This document shows positions 10,901-20,453 of a stretch of DNA of 58,497 nucleotides, in pieces (within the stretch, counting starts at the first letter, position 1; the number at the start of each line of letters is the position of its first letter). Source of the stretch: an uncultured Clostridium sp. (lineage in GTDB: Bacteria; Bacillota; Clostridia; TANB77; CAG-465); the NCBI GenBank assembly GCA_905204915.1, contig CAJLBR010000001.1, positions 1-58,497 on the forward strand. Reading direction: 5' to 3'. The position numbers and the translations under genes are program-made. The notes beneath the pieces are model-generated. The model did not search any database. It had not been told where the DNA came from and was given only the letters and a program-made list of their open reading frames with translations.

Positions 10901-11915
10901 TCTCTGTTTCTGTTTCTAAATCTTCATATGCTTTTATAATATTTTCATATTGTTCTATTTGTGCTAATAAGATGTTTTCATTAGCTTGTTTATTAGAAAG
11001 CTCTGTTCTGACAGTTTCTCTTTTTGCTGTTTTATCTTTCCATGTTTTTGTTCTTTCTATTGTAAGTTGTTCAAATTTAATCAGAGCACTATTTAATTCT
11101 TCACTCATTTCTCCTATTTCCATAAAATAAGAGTAATCTTCTATATAATCAAATCCAGTTGGATTTACTTCTGAAACAATACATTTTTCATCATTACCCT
11201 CTAAGGTAAGTCTTGTCACTATGTCAGTAGAATCATCTGTAACTTCTTTTGATTTAATATAATTATCTCTTGATAATATAAGTTGTAAATTATCTCCAAA
11301 TGAATCCATATCAAATAAATTTACAAGTTTATTTTTTCTATCAAATATTGGAACACAACAAAATTGTTCCTGGATTGTATCTGTAATAAAAGAATAGTAT
11401 GCGGCTTTAGTATCTTCTTGTATTCTTACTTTAGGCTGTCCATTTTCCATATAACGAACACTATCGTCTACATAGCCTATATGCCATCCTGTATCTTTAT
11501 ATAACCATTCATCAAAAGATTCTACTTCATCATTTTCATTTTTATCTAATAATGACAATCCCATATTGGACATGACAAAATTGTTTTTCTCTAGTTTTTT
11601 TTCATAACCATAAACAGTTACTGTTTTTATTTCTTTATCATCATCTGTTTTAACCTTTTTTATAATGAATTTTTCATCATCTATTGATATAACTCTTTCT
11701 GTCATAAGTTCAAAATATAAAGGATTTTCCTTTGAAATTTTCCCAATTTGTGAAGGTATAAATCTAGGTATTTCAAATTCCAAAGAATCTATATCGTCAA
11801 AATTTCTTGATTGATTACTAACGAATTTTACAGGGATTTGTCCTATGACTTCTCCGTTAAGTTTTTCAAGTAAAATCTCATTTATGGGTTTTAATTCTTT
11901 AACAATTATATCCAT
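7908..11915 (-). CDS. Multidomain tail-associated lysin (Tal)
   Basis: 1335 residues at the usual Tal position after Dit. Domains in order: residues 1 to about 480, a Gp37/prophage-endopeptidase-type baseplate hub; about 570-740, two Big_2 immunoglobulin-like repeats (SITLDKTELNLDSDE and GIRLDTKDLLLDKNE, each followed by S-xxIAxV-GxVTG); about 755-935, an SGNH-hydrolase-like fold; about 960-1130, NlpC/P60 peptidase with Cys in GFDCSSF and His in DTHHTAIYMG; about 1165-1335, a 3D-type double-psi barrel (NARCTSYGGDG ... GIFTVNDCG). The SGNH part has GDD instead of GDS and lacks the terminal Asp-x-x-His, so it is probably a carbohydrate-binding relic. It should open the cell wall for DNA entry. 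Confidence 0.85.
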   Translation of the reverse strand: MDIIVKELKPINEILLEKLNGEVIGQIPVKFVSNQSRNFDDIDSLEFEIPRFIPSQIGKISKENPLYFELMTERVISIDDEKFIIKKVKTDDDKEIKTVTVYGYEKKLEKNNFVMSNMGLSLLDKNENDEVESFDEWLYKDTGWHIGYVDDSVRYMENGQPKVRIQEDTKAAYYSFITDTIQEQFCCVPIFDRKNKLVNLFDMDSFGDNLQLILSRDNYIKSKEVTDDSTDIVTRLTLEGNDEKCIVSEVNPTGFDYIEDYSYFMEIGEMSEELNSALIKFEQLTIERTKTWKDKTAKRETVRTELSNKQANENILLAQIEQYENIIKAYEDLETETETYDFTSYENQIQILKDEQAQLSVEIAQLELEYSNLSNDIDKLNILLRRETSTDEKGNLLFTQDLLNELKEYVYCDTYSDDSFIDANELIKTGRQQLKLKSRPTTEFTIDSIDFTNRLIENRFRRNWNGRIGLGDIVALYDKETKVETYLYLVGWQKNYKDNSLSLTFSNKKTNKDSSKLISDVLREAKNNKKIINTNKWLWNNQKYNKVSTDLISDIDLDVAKNPPELTDTKYIRSITLDKTELNLDSDESYTLTATIVPPNPELDEVFWMSSNERVAIVEGGKVTGLDYGKCVISAVSKEFNKSASCIVTVGDYDETKDVQVTGIRLDTKDLLLDKNETRYLVASVVPTNATNQNLSYYSTDTKIATVSSEGLVTGVSNGTCKINVVSTENTKIVASCLVVVTQKEVSLKYENIKGSLLIGDDRIEHMKESHFLDDLSVYAKSKINANYFSEHNIIDTFPSNPTCVLTMLGINDLTSLGILYYKSLLDKLLIKYPSKDIIVIKELPVAITYKNDIYDYITTNSNIVNFNDEIEKYCTEKSIKTVNVSAGLVIDKLLNTTYSRNGYLLTENGYKILRNNINSYVLDVLNKVSEEPKDPIEDDENGKLSVMRQKIVARAEEIVQLCIDGKAWYSQYNRTVDYNKKQVIKSSYETIRSQKKKKTYKQPGVGKWGFDCSSFVGCCYQAAGLDFMKGLSCAGGTIQDAAKEHNAKAWRYVDTKFENALPGDIVMFANDDVKLTKNNMFTCDTHHTAIYMGDGYIAEAIGYSSGIQKRKRKTNSQWFFFRLEELIKADKKISDIPSDDTKGDSKEQYKNCFNETGTIDGKSYIYRFQNARCTSYGGDGSSGCSIPLSLGKTCGMLNVPYGTKVYVPKLKGKKIVDGHGKSVTCNGIFTVNDCGVGMSDMDIYMSTYSDSNAEKIFGNPIRSDIYVLSWGSGYGTSWSFTQSYKWAYNHGSLSAYKTAFKYYISGGGVLINFTKFKSDDKDIRSSKYWSILNS

Positions 11916-11925
11916 ATCATCACCA

Positions 11926-12672
11926 CTATATTATACTAGGAAATTCACATATTATCCTTACTTTACAATTTCCTTCTATTACTAATTGATTTTCTTTCTT
12001 ATTTAATACAATCCATTCTCTATTACATTTGCTTATAATATTTTCATTATTCTGATTTTGAACAGTAAGCATATAATTATCTATTGTAGCCACTTCATGT
12101 TCTTCTAATCCTATTAGTTCTAAATTATTTATTTTATTTAATGTCTTTTTCGTTCCAAAATTTTCAACTACAATTACAGGCTCATATTCAGAATCTGATT
12201 CGTTATAAATATCTATAAATTCTTTTCCTTTAACTCTTTTCTCTATTTCTACATATTTAAAAGCATAATTAACCATTGGTTTAAAAGTAACTTCTATTAC
12301 TCCTCGTCTTTTGAAATCAAACTTTTTAACTATTTTAGTACATTTAAAATAATAAAAATAATCTAAGTTATCATATGGTTCAAATCTTTCAAAAGAATCA
12401 CTTATAAGCCATGTCGCTACTTCGTTATAAATTGAATTTGTCCATACAAGTGGAATATTATCTTTTTCTAAACACAATTCCAAAACAATATCATCTGGTT
12501 CTTCATTTGTTTCTGTAAATTGAGGAAATCCTAAACTATCTTCCATCGTTACATTTTTTACATAAGAAACTCCTATTTCATTTAATACATCTAAAGAACT
12601 AGTTGAAACTATACTTAAAAAATAATCCTTACAAGATTTACCTTTCCGTTTAAAATAAGGCTCTATAAACAT
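11926..12672 (-). CDS. Distal tail protein (Dit-like)
   Basis: 248 residues between the tape measure and Tal, the canonical place for Dit. YFKRKGKSCKDYFLSIVST, then a beta-sandwich with WLISDSFERFEPYDN and IEVTFKPMVNYAFK matches the phage tail family that builds the hub ring joining tube and baseplate. The ATG at 12670-12672 has no clear ribosome site: the IS607 element ends just upstream and seems to have replaced the natural leader, leaving only GTGAG before it. Confidence 0.75.
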   Translation of the reverse strand: MFIEPYFKRKGKSCKDYFLSIVSTSSLDVLNEIGVSYVKNVTMEDSLGFPQFTETNEEPDDIVLELCLEKDNIPLVWTNSIYNEVATWLISDSFERFEPYDNLDYFYYFKCTKIVKKFDFKRRGVIEVTFKPMVNYAFKYVEIEKRVKGKEFIDIYNESDSEYEPVIVVENFGTKKTLNKINNLELIGLEEHEVATIDNYMLTVQNQNNENIISKCNREWIVLNKKENQLVIEGNCKVRIICEFPSII

Positions 12673-12674
12673 AT

Positions 12675-12862
12675 CTCACAACTGCCACTCAAAATATGGA
12701 CAAATATACCCATATCGAGATATTGAAAGTTTTCACAAACATTTCTTACTGTTTCATTCTATATGCTTTGGCGATTACAAGTAATTCGCTACTAACAAGT
12801 TCTAGTATAGTCCACAGTCGTAAATTCCCGACTAGCCATCGGTACATACTTACAATTGCTTT
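12675..12862 (-). ncRNA. Probable TnpB guide RNA (omega RNA) region
   Basis: The 188 bases after tnpB are non-coding and hairpin-rich: TACTAG/TTAGTA-like, GCGAATTAC/GTAATCGC and ATATGG/CCATAT stems. TnpB systems make their guide RNA from exactly this 3' end, with the guide taken from the DNA beyond the element. Here the guide would be the start of the Dit gene. Inferred from family knowledge and structure. Confidence 0.5.
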
Positions 12863-14029
12863 TTATGCTATTTTGTAAGTTTTTGCATCTCTTAAATTAA
12901 GACTTGCATTATAGTCTCTATCAACATGATAACCACATTCACAAACGAATTCTCTATCAGAAAGTTTTAAATCTTTCTTGATATAACCACACTCATGACA
13001 TAATTTACTTGACGGATACCATCTGTCTACAATTCTTAATTCAATTCCTATCTCTTTACATTTTGCTTCTAATTTTGTTCTAAATTCATAGAATTTTTGC
13101 GAAGCTACTGCCTTTGAAAGATACTTGTTTTTCATCATACTAGATACATTTAAATCTTCAATTGTAATATAAGATGGTTTGGTTTTCACTATCTCATTTA
13201 CACACTTGTTAATATAATCAGTACGAATATTATCTATTCTATAATGAAGTTTTTGTATCCTCAAGACTTGTTTTTGGATATTTTGCCTAGTGGCTACTCC
13301 TTTCTTTTTATTATATTTTTTAAAGTCTTCGTATTTTCTCGATAGACAATGTTGTTCTCTTTTTAATTGTTTTTCTAATTTTCTTATTTTTTTGCTTTTA
13401 TTTATATTTTTCTTTGTAATGCCATTACTTATAACTGCAAAATTCTTAACACCTAAATCAATCCCTAATCCAAAATCATTTAATTGTAATTTTTTAGCGT
13501 TGGGTACATCTATTAGAACTGATACATAATATCTTCCTGCTTTATACGAAATTGTTCCACTCTTGATTGTATATCCTTGTTTTGTTGTGGGAATATATCC
13601 CTTTTCTTTTAATTTAATCCATCCTAAAGTAGGAATTTTTATTCTATGCCTTTCACAAATACAATCCTTTGGATTATTTTTCACAAAATACATTTTTACA
13701 TTAGATTTGTTTTTCTTTTTAAATTTAGGAAACCCACTTTGTTTTTTGAAAAAACGAACAAAAGCAGTATTTGCATTTTCCATAGATTTTTTAATTGATT
13801 TTGAACTGACTTCTTTAATCCATAAATATTCAGGATTATTAGGAATAAACTCATTATTCATCCAAATACTAAAATCTTTAGCTGTCATAAATTTTTCGCC
13901 ATTATCATAAAGTCCTTTGTTGTGAGTAAGGTAAAAATTATAAATAAATCTACAAGTTCCAATTGTTTTATTGATTTTTTGTATTTGTTTTGTTGTTGGA
14001 TTTATTTCCGTTTTATAACTCTTTAGCAA
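12863..14029 (-). CDS. tnpB: TnpB RNA-guided nuclease of the IS607 element
   Basis: 388 residues, full length for TnpB. An N-terminal HTH and OrfB region lead to the split RuvC nuclease: Asp in GIDLGVKNFAV, Glu in YITIEDLNVSSMM, and Asp in HVDRDYNASLNLRDA. The zinc finger is intact (CHECG ... FVCECG). All three acidic residues are present, so it should be active. It overlaps tnpA by 17 bases. Known role in the family: cutting the vacated donor site so that the element is restored by repair. Confidence 0.88.
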   Translation of the reverse strand: MLKSYKTEINPTTKQIQKINKTIGTCRFIYNFYLTHNKGLYDNGEKFMTAKDFSIWMNNEFIPNNPEYLWIKEVSSKSIKKSMENANTAFVRFFKKQSGFPKFKKKNKSNVKMYFVKNNPKDCICERHRIKIPTLGWIKLKEKGYIPTTKQGYTIKSGTISYKAGRYYVSVLIDVPNAKKLQLNDFGLGIDLGVKNFAVISNGITKKNINKSKKIRKLEKQLKREQHCLSRKYEDFKKYNKKKGVATRQNIQKQVLRIQKLHYRIDNIRTDYINKCVNEIVKTKPSYITIEDLNVSSMMKNKYLSKAVASQKFYEFRTKLEAKCKEIGIELRIVDRWYPSSKLCHECGYIKKDLKLSDREFVCECGYHVDRDYNASLNLRDAKTYKIA

Positions 14030-14639
14030 TTTCTTCGTCCTCCTGTATTTGTTTTTTATATTTTCTTAAGCCATATAGTCTACAACTAAATACATGTAAG
14101 ATTGATATAATATCTTGAACCAACTCTTCATTTGGAGAAAGAGTTTCATTATTTACAATAATTATTTTTGTATTAAATTTTTCGCAAAATTTCTCAAACC
14201 AATTATATCCAAAACGTATAAATCTATCTTTATTTGAAATTATTATTGTTTTTATCTTATTTTCCATAACTTCTTCAAGTAATTTATTCCATTTTTTACG
14301 ATTATAATTAAGTCCACTACCAAAATCTTCAATACACTGATTTACAATTATGCCTTTTGAATTACAAAACTGTTTTAAAAATTCTACTTGATTATGTAAA
14401 TCATCTTTTTGATTTCTTGTTGAAACTCTTGCATAAATAACCACATCTCTTATATTATTTTCTATTTTTATCCCTTTAAATTGTAGATATTGGTCGTAAG
14501 TGTAATATCTTCTATTTGTTGGAGTACGATTTGCTTTTAAAATATTTTCCCTATCCCAACGTTGCAATGTTTTTACTGAAACTCCTAATAGTTCAGCAAA
14601 ATCTTTTGGCTTATAATTTGTGATATTTGTTGTGTTCAT
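14013..14639 (-). CDS. tnpA: IS607-family serine recombinase (TnpA)
   Basis: 208 residues. An N-terminal MerR-like helix-turn-helix (YKPKDFAELLGVSVKTLQRWD) precedes a resolvase catalytic domain with the nucleophile Ser in VIYARVSTRNQ, arginine in the SNKDRFIRFG motif and a C-terminal helix. HTH before the catalytic domain is the IS607 hallmark. Start supported by AAGGAGAATCAAT. Transcribed from the promoter at 14666-14694. Confidence 0.9.
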   Translation of the reverse strand: MNTTNITNYKPKDFAELLGVSVKTLQRWDRENILKANRTPTNRRYYTYDQYLQFKGIKIENNIRDVVIYARVSTRNQKDDLHNQVEFLKQFCNSKGIIVNQCIEDFGSGLNYNRKKWNKLLEEVMENKIKTIIISNKDRFIRFGYNWFEKFCEKFNTKIIIVNNETLSPNEELVQDIISILHVFSCRLYGLRKYKKQIQEDEEIAKEL

Positions 14640-14665
14640 ATTGATTCTCCTTTCTTTATAAACAC

Positions 14666-14694
14666 ATTATATCACAAATAAGTATATTTGTCTA
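14666..14694 (-). promoter_or_regulatory. Promoter of the IS607 transposase
   Basis: TAGACA, a 17-base spacer, then TATAAT, ending 27 bases before tnpA. One mismatch from the sigma-A consensus. Confidence 0.7.
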
Positions 14695-14815
14695 CATTTT
14701 TATTTATTTAAAAGTTCTCCTTTCAAAACACTATTCATTATAGGTTCTCTATTCAATTCTAAGAGGTTTTATAATTATGTATGAATAAGAAGTCAAGAGA
14801 GGATTTAAACCCTCT

Positions 14816-17800
14816 CTAAACTCTACTGATAAGGTCATCAAAACAATTTTCAATTTGTTTCTTAACTTCTGTTGCTATTTCAGTTGGATTGCCTGTTCCA
14901 GTAACCTTAATTTCAATATCTCCTACATTTAATGTTTTATTAGTAACTTGAGTTAATTTATCTGCATTTAAGGAAGCTCCTTTGCCGTAATCAGTCAATC
15001 CTAATCCGTTTAAAATATCTGGATATTCTTTCATGATATCCATAGCTGCTTGAAGATTTCCAACAAGTTCTGTTTTAACTTTGTCTGCCATGATTCCAAT
15101 CGCATCTCCAGAGCTTTCTGCAAACTCTAGCATAGTATTTTGTAAATCATTAACTTCTCCATTGATAGATGTAAATAAACCTGTATTAAGAGCTTGAGCA
15201 ACCATATCTGCAATTTTACTATCTGTCCATTCTTCATCTAATTTAGTTTGAGCTTTTTCAGATTCATCTTGGATTCTTTCAATTTGTTTATCAAATAAGT
15301 CAGAAACCAATTCATCTTTTCTATTGTTTATAATGTCATCTAAACTCTTTTGTTCATCTTTTAAGTCATCTAAAAGTTCACTAACTTTCGCTTTTGCACT
15401 AAGACTATTATCTTTACTATATCTATCTATGTTTTTATTTATTTCTGCAATTTTATCTTGTTGTTTCTTTAAATCTTCTTCATATGAATTAGTTTTCTTT
15501 TGATTTTCATAAGCTTCTTTAACCTTATTTATCGCTTCAACTTCTGCATCTGACTGTTTCTTAATTTCGTCTTTTCGTTTTTCGATTTGGTCTTTATAGA
15601 TTTTTGTTATTTCATCTTCAATATCTTTTGTTATATCTAATTTGTCGTCATAAATATCCTTAATTGTATTTCCAAGTTCTTCCCATTCTTTACGAGCATC
15701 AGGAAGTTTCCCTGTTTGAATATCTATAAACTCTTCCATTAAATCAGTAACTTTTTCTAAATCCTCACTATTTTGTAATGCATCTAAGGCATCTTTTTGA
15801 TTTGTAATATTATTATCTGAATCAAATTCAAATCCATATTTTCCTAAATCTTCTTTATATACTTTAATCATTTTATCATAGTTATCTATGAGTTGTTGTT
15901 GTTTGTCTTGTTGTTGTTTAAGTAAATCTATTTGTTGATTATATAATTTTAATTTTTCATTTCCGAAAGCATGTTGCATTTTTGTACTCAATAAATCATA
16001 TTTATCTCCTAATATATCCAATTGAGTATCAATCTCTGTTATGCTATTTTTATACATATAAAGCTTATTTTCACGAACTAATTTTTCTATTTCATCATTA
16101 TTTTCTGCAATCTTATTATTAAGTTCTTCCCATTCATTACTAGCCTCAAATATTTTATCATTATGTAAATCTAAATATTCTTGTGTAAGATTCTTAACTT
16201 TGTCTAATTTTTCAGAATATTCATCAGATGCTTTTTGAGCTGCATCTGCTTGTTTTTCTAATGACTTTTTAGTTTTTTTACTAGTTTCAGATTCTGCTTT
16301 TGCTTGTCTCTTAGCTTGTTTCTTAGCTTCTTTTATTTTTTCTTTTTGTTTTTTAGTTAATTTCTTGCTACTAGTATCATATTTATCACTATCAACACTA
16401 CTACTTTTAGTTTCATAATTTGATGCTTTATCAGATGCTTTTTTTGCCGCATCTTCTAATTCTTTTGCTCTTCTTTCCATTTTAAGCATAGTTTCTTCAT
16501 ATGCTCTTAAATTACCTTGTGCATCAAATTTAAAACCATAGTCTTTTAGATTCTCTCTAAGAACTTCTTTTTCTCTATATAGATTATCATAAAGCTCTGA
16601 TTGAAGTTTTTGTTGTTCTTCATATAATGCATTTTGTTTTTCAAGATATTCTATCTTTTTAGTTCCAACGGCTCTTTCCATTTTAGTATCTAATAAAGTT
16701 AATTTATTATTTACTTTAGTGATTCTATTTTCAAGTTCTTGGAATAATTCTACTCCATATTCAATAGAATCTAATATGTTCTTCACAGATGTATTTATTT
16801 TTGTAGGAATGGTTGTATTAACTCCTATTTCTCCAAGGTCTAATCTAGTACTTTTTGATTTCATACTAACTTTAGAGATTGCTTTCGAAGTAGTTGCAAG
16901 TGTATCTGCATATGTAGAAATACCACTAGCTGTTTCATCTCCTATGGTTGGAGCTGATAATAACGAGATTCCTGGATTTGAAAATGTAGAAAATACAGCT
17001 GGAGTTTGATTTGTTGTTTCATCCATAGACATTGGTCCATAAGCAGAACCTCCACTAGAACTACTTCCGCTACCACCACTACTTTGTCTATTTACTTTTA
17101 AAGTTGTAGTAAATGTTTTTCCTGCATATTTAGATACATAATCTGCTAAATTATTTTTAAGCCCTGTAACATTTTTAGATGCCAAAGCCGTAATTGCATT
17201 AAATCTAGTAGTAAATGTTTTATGATATCTTTTAACATAATCTGAAATATTTCTTTTAAGACCCGTAACGTTTTTAGATGCCTGTGCAGTTTCAGTCTTG
17301 AATGTTGTTTTAGGTGATTTCTTAACAGAGCTAAGATATCTTTTAACATTATTTCTAAGTCCTGTGACATTCTTAGACGCTTGTGCAGTTTCTATACGAA
17401 TTGTTTTACTAGGCATGTCTTGGAAGGCTTTAGAAAGGTTATTAACACTTTTTGTTAGTGTATCTAAATTATCTAGGGCATCTTTAGTATCTGTTACAAA
17501 AGATATTTTATATTCCCCATCTTTAAGTTTAGTAGAATATTTAATTAATTCTTTATAGTCTTCAACAGAACCTTCTAATTCTCCCTTATTGACTTTTACA
17601 TCAATATCCTTTTTACTTGTTTCTTCTGCGGCTTTTCCAAGTTTTTCAGTTGATTCAGTAACTTTGTCTATCTTTTCTTTGCTTACATTAAGTTTTCCGT
17701 CATCATCTACATCAATACCATATTTCTTTTTAAATTCATCTGGTTGTTTATTAAACCAATCAACAAATTCTTTAAGAGACATTCCGTCTATATCTCCGTG

Positions 17801-20008
17801 GTTTTCAACTAAAAAGTCAATAGTATTTTCTCTATTTGTAGGAAGTAATTTTATTATTTCCTCAAATAATTTCATATTTTCTAAGCCTTTGACTTTTCCT
17901 TCAATGAATAACTGCTTAACTTCTTTTCTATCATTTAATGAACTAAATTCAGATAATTGATTTTCTATTGATTTCTTAACTTCTTCTTTATTGCTAACTT
18001 TTGGGTCGACCTTAACATCCCATTGGACTCCTTTGCCTTTATTCCAGTCGTTTAACTGTCTTAACATATCTTGAGATAAAACAGTTTCTCCATTAAGTTG
18101 CAATCCAACTTTAAGATTTGCTATTTCATCATCTGTAAGTTGCCCATTTAAAGCTTTTCTTAAAATATCAGAATTTGTAGCATCAAATTCCCCTTCACTA
18201 GCTACTTTTGTAACTAATGATAAAGCGATTTGCAACTCTTGTTCTGAAACATTTTTCCCGTCATCTAAAGTTCCTTTTAATATTGATTGAACTTGTGGAG
18301 ATAATTTGTCAAATCCCCCACCGTCTCTCATATTAATTAAGAAATCTATAGATGCATCTTTATCTCCTTGGAATGAAGCTAAGTCACTTAATAATTGATT
18401 ATCCGCATCCCATTGTGCTTTTAATTTAACAGTAAAATCATATGAGGAAGATTCGCTATCTATATAGTCTTGAAGTGAAACTCCATAATTTTTAAGGAAT
18501 TCGTTTAAAGCTGCTTTATCTCCTTCTAAACTACCATTAAACTCAGGAGTTAATCCTATAACCCAGTCTTCTGAACTGATATTAGTTACTTTAGCTAATT
18601 CATCTGCAACGCCTTTTATTGCATTTTTATAAGATTCCAAATCTCCTGTTTGTTGATAAGCGCTTTGAGCTTTTCTTATCTTTTCATTCCAGTCATTAAT
18701 AACATTACCTTGACCTTTCATTGCCTCACTAATGTCATCAAATGCACTTATGAATTTATTTTTACCTGTTTCATCTAAAACAGGATTGCTTACCCAGTTA
18801 AAATTATTAACTAAGTTTTGCATACTTGCCTTAGCTTGGTCACTAAGTTTATCATAATTTTGAGAATAAAAACTATCAGAAAGTTTATTTATAACCTCTT
18901 GTTGGACTTCTTTATCTATCTCTAATAACTCTTTATTTTTATCTGCTAATTCTTTATTATATTCATCTGCTGCTTTATTTCTTTCAGTTAGGAATTTTAC
19001 ATAGTTATCTAAACCTGTTTTCATGTCAGTACTTTCACCAAAAGCAGATTTAAGTCCACTTATCGCACTATTCATTTTGTCTAATTTTGGAGCAGAATAA
19101 GTCCAACCATTTTTGATTTCATTTGCTCTAGCAGTCCCTGCATTTCCTAATGCATTTTCTTGAGTTTTTGTTAATCTTTCTTGTTCTTTTATTGTTTCTT
19201 GTAATTCTTTTTTGTAGTCTTCTAAACTACCAGTAAGTGCTAAAATGGGGTTCTGATTCTCGTCATAAGAACTCACTAAATCAGGGAACATGTCTGCAAC
19301 CTGTTGTTTTAATTCATTGAATCTTTCTAATTCATCGGAACTTAATTTAGTCTTGCCTGCTAATTTATCATACTCTTTTGCAATACTACTAAGTGATTTA
19401 ACATTTTGTCTTAAACCACTAGTTTCACTTTGAGTAGTTTCTAATGCACTTTTTATTTCATCGTGAGTATCTTTAAGTTTGTTTTTAGCTTCTATTAACT
19501 TTTGAATTAACTTACTTAAAGCATACATAGCTAATCCAATTAAAGCTCCTTGTAGAAGTCCACTTGCAGTTTGTAGAAGTCTTTCTTTTAACATAAATTG
19601 TTGAGCTGCTCCACTAACTAAACCGAAAGAGGCTCTCAATTTATTCATTATTCCGACTTGTCCACTCATTGCTTGCCTTAAAGCACCCATTTTGGTACTT
19701 AATCCAGTGTAATAACTTAATTGTCTTGTCTGAACTCCGCCTACATTTTCAATATTAACACTAGCTCCCCATACTTTACTTAATGACTTAAAAGCAGAAA
19801 CTACTGCTAATATAGTAGGAACAGTTGAACCCATTTTGTTCATCCAATTTACTAAGCTTTGTATCTTTTCAGATATAACAATTAATACATCTACTCCACT
19901 CTTTAGTGATTCTCCACTAAGAATAGTTGTAAAGACATCTGTCCAAATTGTTTTCAATTCGTTTAATTTACCAGCTAAAGAATTTACATATCTTTCATTC
20001 GTTATGTT
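14816..20008 (-). CDS. Tape measure protein, exon 3 (C-terminal 1730 residues)
   Basis: This is the main part of the tape measure, entered after intron 20009-20453 at AAC (residues NITNERYVNSLAGKL). The first 120 residues complete the TP901-type N-domain with hydrophobic segments (LAVVSAFKSLSKVWG, ALIGLAMYALSKLI). Most of the rest is coiled coil. Three tandem units with QASKNVTGLR/K occur at about residues 890-980, as in tape measure repeats. The C-terminal half is charged helix. Joined with exons 1 and 2 the protein is 2752 residues. It sets tail length and plugs the tail lumen. Confidence 0.88.
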   Translation of the reverse strand, partial: NITNERYVNSLAGKLNELKTIWTDVFTTILSGESLKSGVDVLIVISEKIQSLVNWMNKMGSTVPTILAVVSAFKSLSKVWGASVNIENVGGVQTRQLSYYTGLSTKMGALRQAMSGQVGIMNKLRASFGLVSGAAQQFMLKERLLQTASGLLQGALIGLAMYALSKLIQKLIEAKNKLKDTHDEIKSALETTQSETSGLRQNVKSLSSIAKEYDKLAGKTKLSSDELERFNELKQQVADMFPDLVSSYDENQNPILALTGSLEDYKKELQETIKEQERLTKTQENALGNAGTARANEIKNGWTYSAPKLDKMNSAISGLKSAFGESTDMKTGLDNYVKFLTERNKAADEYNKELADKNKELLEIDKEVQQEVINKLSDSFYSQNYDKLSDQAKASMQNLVNNFNWVSNPVLDETGKNKFISAFDDISEAMKGQGNVINDWNEKIRKAQSAYQQTGDLESYKNAIKGVADELAKVTNISSEDWVIGLTPEFNGSLEGDKAALNEFLKNYGVSLQDYIDSESSSYDFTVKLKAQWDADNQLLSDLASFQGDKDASIDFLINMRDGGGFDKLSPQVQSILKGTLDDGKNVSEQELQIALSLVTKVASEGEFDATNSDILRKALNGQLTDDEIANLKVGLQLNGETVLSQDMLRQLNDWNKGKGVQWDVKVDPKVSNKEEVKKSIENQLSEFSSLNDRKEVKQLFIEGKVKGLENMKLFEEIIKLLPTNRENTIDFLVENHGDIDGMSLKEFVDWFNKQPDEFKKKYGIDVDDDGKLNVSKEKIDKVTESTEKLGKAAEETSKKDIDVKVNKGELEGSVEDYKELIKYSTKLKDGEYKISFVTDTKDALDNLDTLTKSVNNLSKAFQDMPSKTIRIETAQASKNVTGLRNNVKRYLSSVKKSPKTTFKTETAQASKNVTGLKRNISDYVKRYHKTFTTRFNAITALASKNVTGLKNNLADYVSKYAGKTFTTTLKVNRQSSGGSGSSSSGGSAYGPMSMDETTNQTPAVFSTFSNPGISLLSAPTIGDETASGISTYADTLATTSKAISKVSMKSKSTRLDLGEIGVNTTIPTKINTSVKNILDSIEYGVELFQELENRITKVNNKLTLLDTKMERAVGTKKIEYLEKQNALYEEQQKLQSELYDNLYREKEVLRENLKDYGFKFDAQGNLRAYEETMLKMERRAKELEDAAKKASDKASNYETKSSSVDSDKYDTSSKKLTKKQKEKIKEAKKQAKRQAKAESETSKKTKKSLEKQADAAQKASDEYSEKLDKVKNLTQEYLDLHNDKIFEASNEWEELNNKIAENNDEIEKLVRENKLYMYKNSITEIDTQLDILGDKYDLLSTKMQHAFGNEKLKLYNQQIDLLKQQQDKQQQLIDNYDKMIKVYKEDLGKYGFEFDSDNNITNQKDALDALQNSEDLEKVTDLMEEFIDIQTGKLPDARKEWEELGNTIKDIYDDKLDITKDIEDEITKIYKDQIEKRKDEIKKQSDAEVEAINKVKEAYENQKKTNSYEEDLKKQQDKIAEINKNIDRYSKDNSLSAKAKVSELLDDLKDEQKSLDDIINNRKDELVSDLFDKQIERIQDESEKAQTKLDEEWTDSKIADMVAQALNTGLFTSINGEVNDLQNTMLEFAESSGDAIGIMADKVKTELVGNLQAAMDIMKEYPDILNGLGLTDYGKGASLNADKLTQVTNKTLNVGDIEIKVTGTGNPTEIATEVKKQIENCFDDLISRV

Positions 20009-20453
20009 CATATAGACTCGCTACATCTATACAGTTCTCTTATGAACTTCCTTATCTTTCAATAAGTGTCCAGACTATTTCTTCACCTTCACCATTATGT
20101 GTTAAGGGCATACCTTTTCCATTTAAGGGGTTCTCACCCACTCGCTTGAGCCGTACTCCTATTGATGTGATTTAACATCCCCTGGGATAGTCGTTGAAGT
20201 TTGTTCTCATTGTATTTTACAATAGAGAATCTTACCTGCATGAACTTCCATTGTGATATAATAATTACTTTAATTATATCCAAGCACTTAGGATTTAACC
20301 TTATACTTATCCTTACGTTGTTTCTACTTTCGTCCCTTCATATTGTGATTTCTCCAATATTGTGGTGTAAGGCTCTTAGGTTGTACCTGCAATTAAATAT
20401 GTGTCCTATGCACATTTCTGTACATACGGAGAATATTGTTTCTCTTGTTCGGC
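20009..20453 (-). ncRNA. Group I intron in the tape measure gene (intron 2)
   Basis: 445 bases. Frame is restored as GDQFGS-NITNERYV, exon ends in T and intron in G. The core is classic: AACGACTATCCC (P7 5' strand) pairs through GACTA with TAGTC in GAAATAGTCTGGAC near the 3' end, and GTACGGCTCAAGCGAGTGGG matches the conserved P3/P8 region. No endonuclease inside. It is clearly a different subtype from the other six introns. Confidence 0.8.

Larger units (their letters stand above)
12673..14700 (-). mobile_element. IS607-type element (serine recombinase + TnpB), ends approximate
   Basis: A tnpA-tnpB pair with its own promoter is lodged between the tape measure stop and the Dit start. The downstream end falls at about 12673, right next to the Dit start; the upstream end must lie between the tnpA promoter (14694) and the tape measure stop (14816) and is not defined by any repeat I can see. 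IS607 elements lack inverted repeats and target duplications, which fits. Confidence 0.75.
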
